A stretch of DNA of 34,495 nt from a marine actinobacterium MedAcidi-G3 (GCA_000817105.1 JUEP01000022.1:1-34495), one strand, 5' to 3'. Counted from the first letter of the stretch, positions 6,969 to 16,081 are shown. Program-made: numbers and translations. Notes: generated by a model from the sequence alone, not told the origin.

Positions 6969-8672
6969 ATGGCAGATGTGAAGGGCATAAGTAAGCAACA
7001 GCCCAGTTCGATGCCTTTCAGTCAGTACATCCACTATCCGTATGCGCCAGAGCTATCGGATCGTACATGGCCAGACAAAGTAACAACCCAAGCCCCTTTA
7101 TGGTGCTCAGTTGATCTGCGAGATGGCAATCAGGCCCTGATAGACCCCATGGACCTTCCTCGCAAAAAACAAATGTTCGAAGCCTTAGTAGAAATGGGTT
7201 TCAAAGAAATAGAGGTCGGTTTTCCGTCCGCTTCCGCTCCAGATTTCGATTTTTGCAGAATGTTAATCGAAGACCAATTAGTTCCCGACGACGTATGGAT
7301 CCAGGTACTTACTCAAAGCCGACCAGAACTCATCGAACGAACATACGAGGCCATTGCCGGCGCCGAAAATGCGATTGTTCACCTATACAACCCAACCTCC
7401 ACCCTTCAACGACGCGTCGTCTATGGCCTTGATCTCGATGGCATAGTCGATATTGCCCTTACAGGAACCCGCCAATGCAGAGAACTACGAGAAAAAGCTA
7501 GTAACTCGAACATTCGATTCGAATATTCTCCAGAATCTTTCACAGGAACTGAAATAGATTTCGCTATCGACATATGCGAGCAAGTAGCAGCCGAATGGGG
7601 TGCCACTTCACAAGATCCAATTATTTTGAATTTGCCAGCAACCGTTGAGATGTCAACAGCAAATCTTTATGGAGACCTGATCGAGTTCTTCCACCGTAAT
7701 GTGGCTAATCGCGATGCCATCGTGTTATCGCTTCACCCACACAACGACAGAGGTTGTGGAGTAGCTGCAGCCGAATTCGGAGTCATGGCCGGAGCTGATC
7801 GCGTCGAAGGCACGTTATTCGGCAATGGAGAAAGAACTGGCAACGTTGACATCGTCACCTTGGCGATGAACCTATTCAGTCAAGGTGTGGATCCTGAACT
7901 AGATATCAGTCACATAGACCACATCCGCCGGATCGCTGAATACTGCAACCAGTTACCAGTCCACCCACGCCATCCCTACGGTGGAGATTTGGTTTACACC
8001 GCTTTTTCTGGCAGCCACCAAGACGCCATCAAAAAAGGGTTCGAAGCACTCTCAGAAAATTATGAAGTATGGGAAGTTCCTTATTTGCCGATCGACCCTG
8101 CTCATGTCGGGCGCACCTACCAAGATGTCATTCGCGTCAATAGCCAATCCGGCAAAGGCGGAGTCGCTTATGTGATGAAGAACAACTTTGGGTTGGACCT
8201 ACCTCGACGACTGCAGATCGAATTCAGTCAGGTCATCCAATCGATCACAGATGAAGGTGGTGAGATTGTTCCAGAGACGATCAAGAAAACCTTTGACGAA
8301 ACTTATCTTCACACAACTCAACCATTTTCCTATCTGGGTCACAAAAGTAACTTTGACTCTGAATCTTCCGACATGTCAACGGTGACCGCATCATTGAGTG
8401 TGTCAGGTGAACAAATGACGATCACCGGTGAAGGCAACGGGCCTCTTTCAGCGTTTAAGACCGCACTGGCCGAGGGCTGCGGGTTAGAACTCACCCTCGT
8501 CGACTACCAGGAGCATGCCGTCGGCACTGGAGCTGATGCCGCAGCTGCAGCGTACGTCGAAATAGAAACGACTGATCGCAGTGTTCATTGGGGCGTCGGG
8601 CTACATCCCAATATCGTTACGGCCAGCTTTCATGCGCTTCTTTCAGCAATTAATCGATCCGCAAATAGCTAA
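6969..8672 (+). CDS. leuA: 2-isopropylmalate synthase (long actinobacterial form)
   Basis: 567 aa. It catalyses the first committed step of leucine synthesis, joining acetyl-CoA and 2-oxoisovalerate. The catalytic TIM barrel carries WCSVDLRDGNQALIDPM (the conserved R-D-G-N-Q), FKEIEVGFPSASAPDFDF, and the metal-binding LSLHPHNDRGCGVAAAE. GTLFGNGERTGNVD follows. The last roughly 130 residues form the LeuA regulatory domain (from about SDMSTVTASL), ending near HWGVGLHPNI, so feedback inhibition by leucine is likely. It matches the long mycobacterial-type LeuA rather than the shorter enterobacterial form. The ATG at 6969 has GGGAGG 8 nt before it. The open frame extends to 6873 but that part lies in the attenuator. 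Expression is probably set by the leader at 6796-6929. Confidence 0.97.
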   Translation: MADVKGISKQQPSSMPFSQYIHYPYAPELSDRTWPDKVTTQAPLWCSVDLRDGNQALIDPMDLPRKKQMFEALVEMGFKEIEVGFPSASAPDFDFCRMLIEDQLVPDDVWIQVLTQSRPELIERTYEAIAGAENAIVHLYNPTSTLQRRVVYGLDLDGIVDIALTGTRQCRELREKASNSNIRFEYSPESFTGTEIDFAIDICEQVAAEWGATSQDPIILNLPATVEMSTANLYGDLIEFFHRNVANRDAIVLSLHPHNDRGCGVAAAEFGVMAGADRVEGTLFGNGERTGNVDIVTLAMNLFSQGVDPELDISHIDHIRRIAEYCNQLPVHPRHPYGGDLVYTAFSGSHQDAIKKGFEALSENYEVWEVPYLPIDPAHVGRTYQDVIRVNSQSGKGGVAYVMKNNFGLDLPRRLQIEFSQVIQSITDEGGEIVPETIKKTFDETYLHTTQPFSYLGHKSNFDSESSDMSTVTASLSVSGEQMTITGEGNGPLSAFKTALAEGCGLELTLVDYQEHAVGTGADAAAAAYVEIETTDRSVHWGVGLHPNIVTASFHALLSAINRSANS

Positions 8673-8712
8673 CCGCGCCCACTAGTAGCTGAACTTCGAT
8701 CAGAATAATTAC

Positions 8713-9456
8713 GTGGCGCTTTCTAGCTTTGCCGACGGATCGTTATTCGGTACCCGCTTGGGAACCGAATCACCACGTGTTGTGGCATTACACGGATGGG
8801 GTCGATCTCACCAAGACTTTGCATCGAGCTTGGAAGGTCTAGACGCAATTAGCATCGATCTGCCTGGTTTCGGCGTGTCACCAGCACCCCTTGAGGTGGG
8901 TGGAGCTTCGATGTACGCGAACCTTGTGAGTCCAATTCTCGATATTTGCGATACGCCAGTGGTGCTGGTGGGACACAGCTTTGGGGGACGGGTCGCTGTT
9001 CATTTAGCAGAGCAAAGACCAGCTGCTATCGGAGGGCTAGTTCTAACTGGAGTGCCCCTTCTCCACCGAGCACATCGTCGTGGTAGACCGGCATTGCGCT
9101 ACCGCTTCGGCCGTCTGATGCATAAATGGGGACTCGTTAACGATCACGTGCTCGAGGGTTTGCGAGATAAATACGGGAGCGCGGACTACCGAGCAGCTTC
9201 AGGGCTCATGCGCGACATTTTAGTGACAGTCGTCAACGAATCTTATGAGAAGCAACTGCGCTCTATATCAGCACCCGTTGACCTTGTCTGGGGCGATGGC
9301 GATGACGCCGCTCCCCCAGAGATCGCCACCCGAGCTGAAGCTCTGCTCTCAGACGCCAGATTGACACTCCTGGGCGGCATCGATCACTTCGTTCCGACCA
9401 GTGCTCCAACAGCGTTGCGCGAAGCAATTGATAGACGTTTGAGTGCTCTCTCATGA
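8713..9456 (+). CDS. Alpha/beta-hydrolase
   Basis: 247 aa, a complete alpha/beta-hydrolase domain. The oxyanion region VVALHGWGRSHQDF, the nucleophile elbow VLVGHSFGGRVAVH (Ser in GHSFGG), an acidic residue after VDLVWGDGDDAAPP, and the late His in GGIDHFVP give a full Ser-Asp-His triad. No signal peptide is seen, so it acts in the cytoplasm. The likely substrate is an ester or amide, but it cannot be named. It starts with GTG. Its stop overlaps the ATG of the MurF-like gene by 4 nt (ATGA), tying it to the cell-wall-ligase genes that follow. Confidence 0.85.
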   Translation: MALSSFADGSLFGTRLGTESPRVVALHGWGRSHQDFASSLEGLDAISIDLPGFGVSPAPLEVGGASMYANLVSPILDICDTPVVLVGHSFGGRVAVHLAEQRPAAIGGLVLTGVPLLHRAHRRGRPALRYRFGRLMHKWGLVNDHVLEGLRDKYGSADYRAASGLMRDILVTVVNESYEKQLRSISAPVDLVWGDGDDAAPPEIATRAEALLSDARLTLLGGIDHFVPTSAPTALREAIDRRLSALS

Positions 9457-10970
9457 CTGAGACAGATCTGTGTTTGGCGGCTTGTCTAATCGGCTCATTG
9501 TTATCCGGCATACGCTGGCTTCGCGTCGCTCAACGCGAGCATTACCTTTCTCTTTCTGCATCACGTTTCGCCCTGAGATGGTGGAGGCTGGGGATCGTCA
9601 ACCCGTTAATGATTTTGATAGCGGTTGGCGCAGCTTTGATCAGCATCTGGTTCGCTAGTTCATGCATCATCACAGCGGCGATGATGGCGCTCGGACCGAT
9701 CGGGCTGGGACTCAAAGGTCGAACGAGTTCTATAGCTTGGACACGTCGACTTCGCACTGTAGCGAGCGTCGCAACACTCTTAATCTGCGGCTTATTTCTG
9801 GCGGTGCGGCAGTTCGAAGCCAGCCCAGTGCTTTATGGCTCGATCGCGATATCGGTTCCATTTTTGATTGACGCTACTTTGGCACTCTTGAAGCCGGTCG
9901 AACGGAAATTTGCTCGAAGCTACGTCACGCAAGCTGCCAACACTTTGGAGCGTATTAACCCTATCCGGATCGCGATAACTGGTTCTTATGGGAAGACAAC
10001 GATTAAAGGATATGTCCGCCACCTGTTATCCGAAAGTCATAGCGTTGTAGCTAGCCCAGCAAGCTTTAACAACAGTGCAGGGCTTTCCCGTGCCGTGAAC
10101 GAACACCTCCACAGCGGGACAGATATTTTTGTGGCCGAAATGGGCACCTACGGCCCGGGCGAAATAGCTGATTTAGTGAGCTGGGTAAGACCATCAATTT
10201 CCGTCTTGTCGGCAATCGGCCCAGTGCATCTGGAACGTTTCGGAGATCTCGACACGATCGTCTCCTCTAAAAGCGAGATCTTTGCAACAAGCAAAACTGC
10301 AATCGTCAACATTGATGCCTATGGACTGACTGAAGAAGCAGAACGCCTCCAAGCCTCCGGAATTAACGTCGTCAAATGCTCAGAAAAAGACTCGACGGCA
10401 GACGTCTTTGTGCGCTCCGAAGATGGTTTGACAGTTACGGTTTCAAACCATCAGATAGTTACAAACTTAAGAATCGATGCTGCGCCGACAAATGTGGCTT
10501 GCGCCGTTGCCGTGGCAATCGCATTAGAGATACCAGCAGCGACTATCGCTCTGCGGCTTGCCACTTTGCCGGCCGCTGATCATCGCCGCCAAATAGTCCC
10601 TAGCGACTTAGGTGCCACGATCATCGACGACACCTACAACAGCAATCCAGCTGGTGCAGCAGCAGCTCTCAAAACACTGACCGGACTTCAGGCCAATCGC
10701 AAGGTGGTGGTCACCCCTGGGATGGTCGAACTCGGAAATCGACAGAATCCTGAGAATAGGCGATTTGGAGTCGACGCCAGCCTCATCGCCGATGATCTGC
10801 TGATAGTCGGCCGGACAAATAGGCGCGCTCTAGTAAACGGTTCAAGAGATGGAACCGCTCGCGTTCACCTGTTACCAAATCGCGACGAGGCCATCAGATG
10901 GGTTCGCGAAAACCTCACAGCAGGTGACGCTGTACTGTACGAGAACGATTTACCCGATCACTACGCGTAA
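9453..10970 (+). CDS. Membrane-anchored MurF-like Mur ligase
   Basis: 505 aa. Residues 1 to about 150 hold roughly four or five hydrophobic segments (for example about 48-64, 66-85, 104-120 and 128-147) in the place where MurF normally has its UDP-substrate-binding domain. The ATP domain then starts: ITGSYGKTT (about 174-182), SFNNSAGLSRAV, VAEMGTYGPGEIADL, and the GPVHLERFG loop. The C-terminal domain has DDTYNSNPAGAAAAL and ends ENDLPDHY. Central and C-terminal domains resemble MurF, which adds D-Ala-D-Ala to the peptidoglycan precursor. The swapped N-terminus suggests that it works at the membrane, perhaps on a lipid-linked or different acceptor. It overlaps the hydrolase by 4 nt, and the Ddl homologue follows after 68 nt. 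Confidence 0.85.
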   Translation: MTETDLCLAACLIGSLLSGIRWLRVAQREHYLSLSASRFALRWWRLGIVNPLMILIAVGAALISIWFASSCIITAAMMALGPIGLGLKGRTSSIAWTRRLRTVASVATLLICGLFLAVRQFEASPVLYGSIAISVPFLIDATLALLKPVERKFARSYVTQAANTLERINPIRIAITGSYGKTTIKGYVRHLLSESHSVVASPASFNNSAGLSRAVNEHLHSGTDIFVAEMGTYGPGEIADLVSWVRPSISVLSAIGPVHLERFGDLDTIVSSKSEIFATSKTAIVNIDAYGLTEEAERLQASGINVVKCSEKDSTADVFVRSEDGLTVTVSNHQIVTNLRIDAAPTNVACAVAVAIALEIPAATIALRLATLPAADHRRQIVPSDLGATIIDDTYNSNPAGAAAALKTLTGLQANRKVVVTPGMVELGNRQNPENRRFGVDASLIADDLLIVGRTNRRALVNGSRDGTARVHLLPNRDEAIRWVRENLTAGDAVLYENDLPDHYA

Positions 10971-11038
10971 GCAGAACCCTTAACAAGAATCTGTTGGTGA
11001 CACCCGCCGGGACGCTATCTGCTGTTTCATAGGAGATA

Positions 11039-12142
11039 ATGAACCGCCCTGCAGTCTGCTTCGGCAGCCCTTCTCCCGAACACGATATTTCGATCCTGAC
11101 AGGATTACAGGCTGTACGAGCCTTATCCGACGCCGGCAACGACGTAGTGGCTCTGTACTGGTCTAAGACCGGAAACTGGTTCCAAGTACCTGCCGATATC
11201 GAACCAAGCGAATTTGCTGATGGTTTGCCAAGATCAGCACAGCCAATATCAATCCAAATCGGCGAAAATGGAGGCTTCTACAAGGCTGGAAAACGAGGGA
11301 AACAAAGCCCAATCGATATCTCAGCCGTAGTCGTCTGTTGTCACGGAGGGCCAGGCGAAGACGGCAGCCTTCAGGCAATGTTCGATTTAGCCGGCATCAG
11401 CTACACCGGTCCAACTCAACGAGGTGCCGCCATCGGCATGGACAAGCTAGCTTTTTCGGGAACCATGGAGACCGCAGGAATACCATCTCTGCCGCTTCAT
11501 CTCGTCACCGACGACCTAACCCTTGAAGAACCTGGCCCTTTCATAATCAAGCCAAGGTTCGGCGGCTCTTCTATCGGTATCGAAGTAGTCGAAGATCTCG
11601 CAACTGCTAAAGCTCTAGTTAAGACCCAACCCCTTCTTCGTTCAGGTGCCGTCGCACAGAGATACCTAAGCGATGCCGTTGACCTCAACATCTCAGTTCG
11701 AACTTACCCAAACACAACTCTGAGCGCAGTAGAACGACCACTTCGTCCAGAAGACGGCGGCATTTACAGCTACGCCGATAAATACCTAACCGGTCCCGAG
11801 GGAATGGCTAGCGCCCCAAGAGAACTTCCAGCTGATCTGCCTCCCAACATTGAGGGAGAACTGCGAACTATCGCCGACCAAGTAGTCCAACTAGTCATGG
11901 TGCGTTCGGTTGCCCGCATCGACTTTCTCTGGAACGCCGATGGTCTCTGGGTAAACGAAATCAACACAATCCCAGGTTCTTTGAGCTGGTACTTCTGGTC
12001 CCACGAAGGTGTTCCCTTTGCTCGGTTACTAACTGACCTGATTCAAGAAGCAACCGAAAGCCCTGGAGCAAGATTTCAAACTGATGGAGCCGATGGAACG
12101 GCCCTGCGCGACGTCGGCGCAATTTCACACAAGTTGGCCTAA
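11039..12142 (+). CDS. ddl: D-alanine--D-alanine ligase family protein
   Basis: 367 aa, the normal length for Ddl, an ATP-grasp enzyme joining two D-Ala. The N-terminal loop SPEHDISILTG carries the conserved Glu-His of Ddl. CCHGGPGEDGSLQAMFDLAGI and YTGP follow, then GAAIGMDKLAFSGTMETAGI, the ATP-grasp FIIKPRFGGSSIGIEVV loop, and the magnesium-binding end RIDFLW...VNEINTIPGSLSWYFW. The final segment departs from the usual N-T-x-P-G-M-T and suggests a subfamily with its own specificity. The ribosome site AGGAG lies 5 nt before the ATG. It follows the MurF-like gene, whose family uses the D-Ala-D-Ala product. Its stop shares one base with the lipoprotein ATG (TAATG). Confidence 0.88.
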   Translation: MNRPAVCFGSPSPEHDISILTGLQAVRALSDAGNDVVALYWSKTGNWFQVPADIEPSEFADGLPRSAQPISIQIGENGGFYKAGKRGKQSPIDISAVVVCCHGGPGEDGSLQAMFDLAGISYTGPTQRGAAIGMDKLAFSGTMETAGIPSLPLHLVTDDLTLEEPGPFIIKPRFGGSSIGIEVVEDLATAKALVKTQPLLRSGAVAQRYLSDAVDLNISVRTYPNTTLSAVERPLRPEDGGIYSYADKYLTGPEGMASAPRELPADLPPNIEGELRTIADQVVQLVMVRSVARIDFLWNADGLWVNEINTIPGSLSWYFWSHEGVPFARLLTDLIQEATESPGARFQTDGADGTALRDVGAISHKLA

Positions 12143-13092
12143 TGAAAGGCCGCCTAATCATTTGGGTGCTGCCGCTAGTCATATCGGCTTGCTCCTACGG
12201 AGACAGCACAGCTAACAAGGAGCAACAATTCACAAGCAACCTCACCGAGCAAGAACGTGCTTGTGTGGAAGATCGCCTTCTCGCAGGCTGGGAACTCAAG
12301 CTCGCTGACCTCAACAACGATCTCAGCCCCGAAGAGGAGATAGCCGTTGGTATGGCGACCGCATTGTGTCGGTCGAACGCAAACAATCGACCCGCTCAAG
12401 CACCAAACGATAACGAGAAGCCGCAAGTGTCAGAAGAACTTCTACAGGCGCCTTCCAACTTTGACTCAACAGACGCTCCTCCCGGCAACGATCCAGTCCT
12501 AGACGGATACTGGCAAGAATGCGGACTGGGAGACGCTAAAGCCTGCGACAACCTCTTCTACTCAGCGCCCCACGGAAGCGACTACGAACAATTTGCTTTT
12601 AGCTGCGGAGGTCGCCGCAACATGGACTGCTCCCTACTACTCGGAGTTGATCAACCCGATGGAGAACTGAGCCCTCTCACCCCACCACCAGGCGACGATG
12701 AAAAACTAGACGAACTGTGGACAAATTGTTCTGAAGGCAGCACCTCCTCTTGCGGAGAACTGCGACTCACCGCCGCGAGTGGCTCCCTCTACTCTCAATT
12801 TGGAACAAGCTGCGGGGCCCGAGGAACGACCTATTGCACGTTGATTCTCGAATACGACGGCGAGCCACCATCCCTTAATGACCTAAGCCCAAACACAAAT
12901 CCACCCGGTGAAGACCAACTACTTGATCAACTCTGGGAATTGTGTGCGAACCAGGACGCCCGATCCTGCAAAGACCTAGCAAAGTACGGCCCCACCGACA
13001 GCATCTACATAAGATTCGGCATCTCCTGCGGGGGAAGGTCTGTAGCCCCATGCGCTCGCCTATTCGCTGACTTAGCCGCTCAGAGCCCTTAG
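12142..13092 (+). CDS. Lipoprotein with three Cys4 tandem repeats
   Basis: 316 aa. The N-terminus is a lipoprotein signal (hydrophobic IIWVLPLVISAC, lipobox Cys at 17), so the mature protein is probably tethered outside the membrane. Residues 32-76 hold a small helical-looking segment starting LTEQERACVEDRLL. Three repeats follow at about 112-167, 181-235 and 253-308. Each opens with PPG-x-D, then L-D-x-x-W, and has four Cys spaced exactly C-x7-C-x19-C-x7-C (127/135/155/163, 196/204/224/232, 268/276/296/304). The Cys probably form disulfides. No enzyme motif is visible and I do not assign a function. The ATG shares a base with the ddl stop, so the two genes are coupled. Confidence 0.8.
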   Translation: MKGRLIIWVLPLVISACSYGDSTANKEQQFTSNLTEQERACVEDRLLAGWELKLADLNNDLSPEEEIAVGMATALCRSNANNRPAQAPNDNEKPQVSEELLQAPSNFDSTDAPPGNDPVLDGYWQECGLGDAKACDNLFYSAPHGSDYEQFAFSCGGRRNMDCSLLLGVDQPDGELSPLTPPPGDDEKLDELWTNCSEGSTSSCGELRLTAASGSLYSQFGTSCGARGTTYCTLILEYDGEPPSLNDLSPNTNPPGEDQLLDQLWELCANQDARSCKDLAKYGPTDSIYIRFGISCGGRSVAPCARLFADLAAQSP

Positions 13093-13679
13093 TCAGCAAT
13101 CAAAGCAGCGCGAAGAAACTCAATAGTTTCCCTTCGCGCTCTCACTAGCGAACGCAAATCAGGTTCAAGACCAAGCGCTCTCATCACTTCAGGTTCCGTG
13201 GCCACTCCAACTACGGCCGAATACACAGCAAGCAATAACATTCGAGGCTCGTGATGCCGAAACCGGCCAGCCACCATTTCAGCCTCTATAAACCGCACCG
13301 CCTCACCAAGCATGACGCTCATAGCGGACGCTAACTCCCCCGAAGCATCTCCACCCTGTCGCGAAACCACACGGACTAAACCAAGCACTTCTGGCCGACG
13401 CGCCGCCAACGAAAACGTCGCTCGAACCAGATCTTCAATACGTTGGAAACCTCGAGCTTGCGGGTTCGCTGCCCCAGATAGAGCCGAACCGAGCTCATGC
13501 ACAGCAAGCTCTATAGTCGAAGTCAACAAGTGTTCTTTAGAAGAGAAGTGATACAGAATTGCTTGTTTGGTAATTCCGAGATCGGACGCCAAGTCGTCAA
13601 GAGAGGTCGAGTCATAGCCTCGCAAACCGAACGCAGCCAACGCTTTGTCCAGAATTCGTTCGCGAGTACGAGCGGGCAC
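13089..13679 (-). CDS. TetR-family transcriptional regulator
   Basis: 196 aa. The N-terminal TetR helix-turn-helix is complete: RERILDKALAAFGLRGYDSTSLDDLA, then DLGITKQAILYHFSSKEHLL at about 33-52. The C-terminal ligand domain is helical and has no named family signature. The GTG start has no ribosome site, but TAGAAT lies 6 nt upstream on this strand, so the message is probably leaderless. The gene is divergent from the acyl-CoA reductase operon, with an 18-bp palindrome between the two starts. It probably represses both directions and may sense an acyl-CoA or fatty acid, in line with the target genes. Its 3' end overlaps the 3' end of the lipoprotein gene by 4 nt. Confidence 0.9.
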   Translation of the reverse strand: MPARTRERILDKALAAFGLRGYDSTSLDDLASDLGITKQAILYHFSSKEHLLTSTIELAVHELGSALSGAANPQARGFQRIEDLVRATFSLAARRPEVLGLVRVVSRQGGDASGELASAMSVMLGEAVRFIEAEMVAGRFRHHEPRMLLLAVYSAVVGVATEPEVMRALGLEPDLRSLVRARRETIEFLRAALIAD

Positions 13680-13685
13680 TGAAAC

Positions 13686-13691
13686 ATTCTA
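13686..13691 (-). promoter_or_regulatory. Putative -10 box for the tetR gene
   Basis: Read on the minus strand this is TAGAAT, ending 6 nt before the GTG start at 13679. It fits a leaderless transcript. The palindromic operator lies about 19-36 bp upstream, where it would cover the -35 region. Confidence 0.5.
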
Positions 13692-13709
13692 GGTCTAAAA
13701 CCAACATAG

Positions 13710-13727
13710 ACTTACCATTTGGTAAGT
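13710..13727. promoter_or_regulatory. 18-bp perfect palindrome, probable TetR operator
   Basis: ACTTACCATTTGGTAAGT is a perfect inverted repeat with 8-bp arms and a 2-bp centre. It sits in the 68-bp gap between the divergent tetR and acyl-CoA reductase genes, 31 bp from one start and 21 bp from the other. Size and place are those of a TetR-family operator controlling both directions. Confidence 0.75.
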
Positions 13728-13747
13728 TTTCTGCTAGAACTAATGGT

Positions 13748-16081
13748 GTGATCAGTGAGTCCCTTTCGGGCAAACGGATAGCGATAACTGGCAGTACCGG
13801 TTTTCTAGGAACAGCCTTAGTGGAACGCCTACTTCGTAATGCGCCAGACTGTGATCTAGTTCTTTTGGTCCGCCCAACACGCCGCAACAGTGCACAGCGT
13901 CGAGTCGAGCGCGAGATCTTTAGGAACGACGCTTTTGACGTACTCAGAGCTCAATGGGGTGAAGAGTTTGAGGAGACCTGCGAACGCAGAGTTTCTGTGG
14001 TGTCGGGGGACGTTAGCAACGACGGTCTAGGACTCAACGAACAAGACCGTGCCCTATTCGTCTCATGCGATGTAGTGATTCACTCTGCGGCAACAGTAAG
14101 TTTCGATAGCCCGTTAGATAGTTCAATTGAAATTAACCTGCTCGGGCCCAACCGGGTGATTCAACTGCTATCAGAAGCAAACGTGACGCCTCACCTGGTG
14201 GCAGTTTCAACCTGCTACGTAGCCGGAAACAGACGCGGAGCGGCGAACGAAGAATTATTGGCGGACACTCCTTTCCAAGTAAATGTTGACTGGCGGGCGG
14301 AAGTCGAGGCCGCAAGACGCACCCGAGCAGACCTCGATGCGCGAAGTCGCACACCTGAGCAACTCGAAGGGTTCCGAAAAGGTGCCCGCGAAGAACTCGG
14401 AGCTGCCGGTCTACCAATGCTCGCCGCCAAGACCGAACAGCTCAGAGAAGCATGGGTTAACGATCAAATGGTCGAAGCGGGCCGAAGTCGCGCAACCTCA
14501 CTTGGTTGGCCTGATGTTTACACCTACTCGAAAGCATTGGGAGAAACCGCCCTTGTCGAACTTCACGGAGATGTGCCTATCAGCATTGTCCGTCCTTCGA
14601 TAATCGAATCTGCATGGTCGGAACCAACACCTGGCTGGATACGTGGCTTTCGAATGGCTGAACCACTTATCGTTTCTTTCGCCAAAGGTGAGCTCAATAC
14701 CTTTCCTGGCTACCCAGAGGGAATTATTGACGTCATCCCAGTAGACATGGTCGCCGCCGCCATAATCGCCGTAGCGGCAAAGGGACCAGAGCCAGAACCA
14801 GAGGTGTTCCAAATTGCTTCTGGGTCTACTAATCCACTCCAATTCAAAAAACTGCTGGATACAGCTATGGAGTGGTTCCGAGAGCACCCCGTTTACGACT
14901 CCAATGGGCACCCCACTGCGGGCACAGAATGGAAGTACGCAGGGTCGAGTGGCCTAGAAGAACAACTTCATCGTGTAATCAAAGCCTTCGACGTGGCAGC
15001 CAAAGTCATCAACCGATTACCGATTCGCGGTGAAAGCAGCTTCACAAGCAAGTTTGCAGAACGACGCCAGAACCTCAACCAAATCAAGGGTTACGTGGAC
15101 ATCTACGGGGCTTATGGGAAATGTGAGGCCCTCTATGGGATACAACGCACGCTCTCCCTATGGGACTCACTATCACCCGAGGACCAAGCTCAATTCGGAT
15201 TCGATCCAAGTGCCATTGATTGGCATCACTACATCACTGAGGTGCATCTACCAACCGTAATGATTCAAGCGAGAGTGAAAACAACTCCAGAAAAACGCAT
15301 TGGACCAAGCCGCTCAGAAAGACTCCGCTCGGCCGTGCTAGACCCAGATCGCCATTTTGCTGCTTTCGACCTTGAAAATACGCTAATCGCCAGCAACGTT
15401 GTAGAAAGCTACGCATGGCTAGCTACGCGCCGTTTGAACTCCAAACAACGCCTTGAATTCGCGCTTCGAACACTGTCTGAAACTCCAGGACTGTGGAGAC
15501 GAGACAAACGCGATCGAACAGATTTTCTTCGTTATTTCTACCAGCGATATAAAGGTGCCCCGCTAGGACAGCTAGAGGCAGACGCAGCGGAAATGTTAAG
15601 CGATCTGATTTTAATCAAATCCTTTCCAGCTGGCTTGAGGCGTGTACGAGCACATAGGGCAGCAGGACACCAGACAGTCTTAATCACTGGCGCTTTAGAT
15701 ATCGCTGTCGAACCGCTCCGCCCTCTTTTCGACCACATCATTGCAGCCAGAATTGACCGCAAAGACGGAAAGCTCACTGGTGAAATGCTCGACGTACCCC
15801 CGACGGGTGAAGTTCGTGCACAACTAATGGTGGCTTGGGCTGAAGAGAACGGACTGAGCCCATCACAAGGCGTTGCGTACGCTGACTCAGCATCTGACCT
15901 CCCGATGCTGGAAGCTGTCGGTTATCCGGTTGCGGTTAACCCAGAAACCCGCTTGGTAACTATCGCCCAAAAACGCGGTTGGTTAACTGAGAATTGGCCA
16001 AAGACCGCTGGGGGGCCTAAACCGTTACTTCCCATGGGCCAGCGTTCGAAGCTACTAACCACCAGAGAAGGAGTTCGTTGA
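13748..16081 (+). CDS. Fatty acyl-CoA reductase-like SDR fused to HAD-IB hydrolase domain
   Basis: 777 aa with two parts. The N-terminal half is an extended SDR of the male-sterility/NAD-binding-4 type: ITGSTGFLGTALVERLL (about 13-29), VVIHSAATVSFD, the active-site Y-S-K near residue 260, and SIVRPSIIESAW. Such domains reduce fatty acyl-CoA. The C-terminal part from about 535 is a HAD-IB hydrolase: DLENTL at about 541 (the usual second Asp of DxDxT is Glu), a Thr motif in VLITGALDIAVEPL, and YADSASDLPML near 712. The same fusion occurs in actinobacterial reductases. It starts with GTG 21 bp after the palindrome. Its TGA shares a base with the next ATG, so three lipid genes likely form one operon. 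Confidence 0.88.
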   Translation: MISESLSGKRIAITGSTGFLGTALVERLLRNAPDCDLVLLVRPTRRNSAQRRVEREIFRNDAFDVLRAQWGEEFEETCERRVSVVSGDVSNDGLGLNEQDRALFVSCDVVIHSAATVSFDSPLDSSIEINLLGPNRVIQLLSEANVTPHLVAVSTCYVAGNRRGAANEELLADTPFQVNVDWRAEVEAARRTRADLDARSRTPEQLEGFRKGAREELGAAGLPMLAAKTEQLREAWVNDQMVEAGRSRATSLGWPDVYTYSKALGETALVELHGDVPISIVRPSIIESAWSEPTPGWIRGFRMAEPLIVSFAKGELNTFPGYPEGIIDVIPVDMVAAAIIAVAAKGPEPEPEVFQIASGSTNPLQFKKLLDTAMEWFREHPVYDSNGHPTAGTEWKYAGSSGLEEQLHRVIKAFDVAAKVINRLPIRGESSFTSKFAERRQNLNQIKGYVDIYGAYGKCEALYGIQRTLSLWDSLSPEDQAQFGFDPSAIDWHHYITEVHLPTVMIQARVKTTPEKRIGPSRSERLRSAVLDPDRHFAAFDLENTLIASNVVESYAWLATRRLNSKQRLEFALRTLSETPGLWRRDKRDRTDFLRYFYQRYKGAPLGQLEADAAEMLSDLILIKSFPAGLRRVRAHRAAGHQTVLITGALDIAVEPLRPLFDHIIAARIDRKDGKLTGEMLDVPPTGEVRAQLMVAWAEENGLSPSQGVAYADSASDLPMLEAVGYPVAVNPETRLVTIAQKRGWLTENWPKTAGGPKPLLPMGQRSKLLTTREGVR

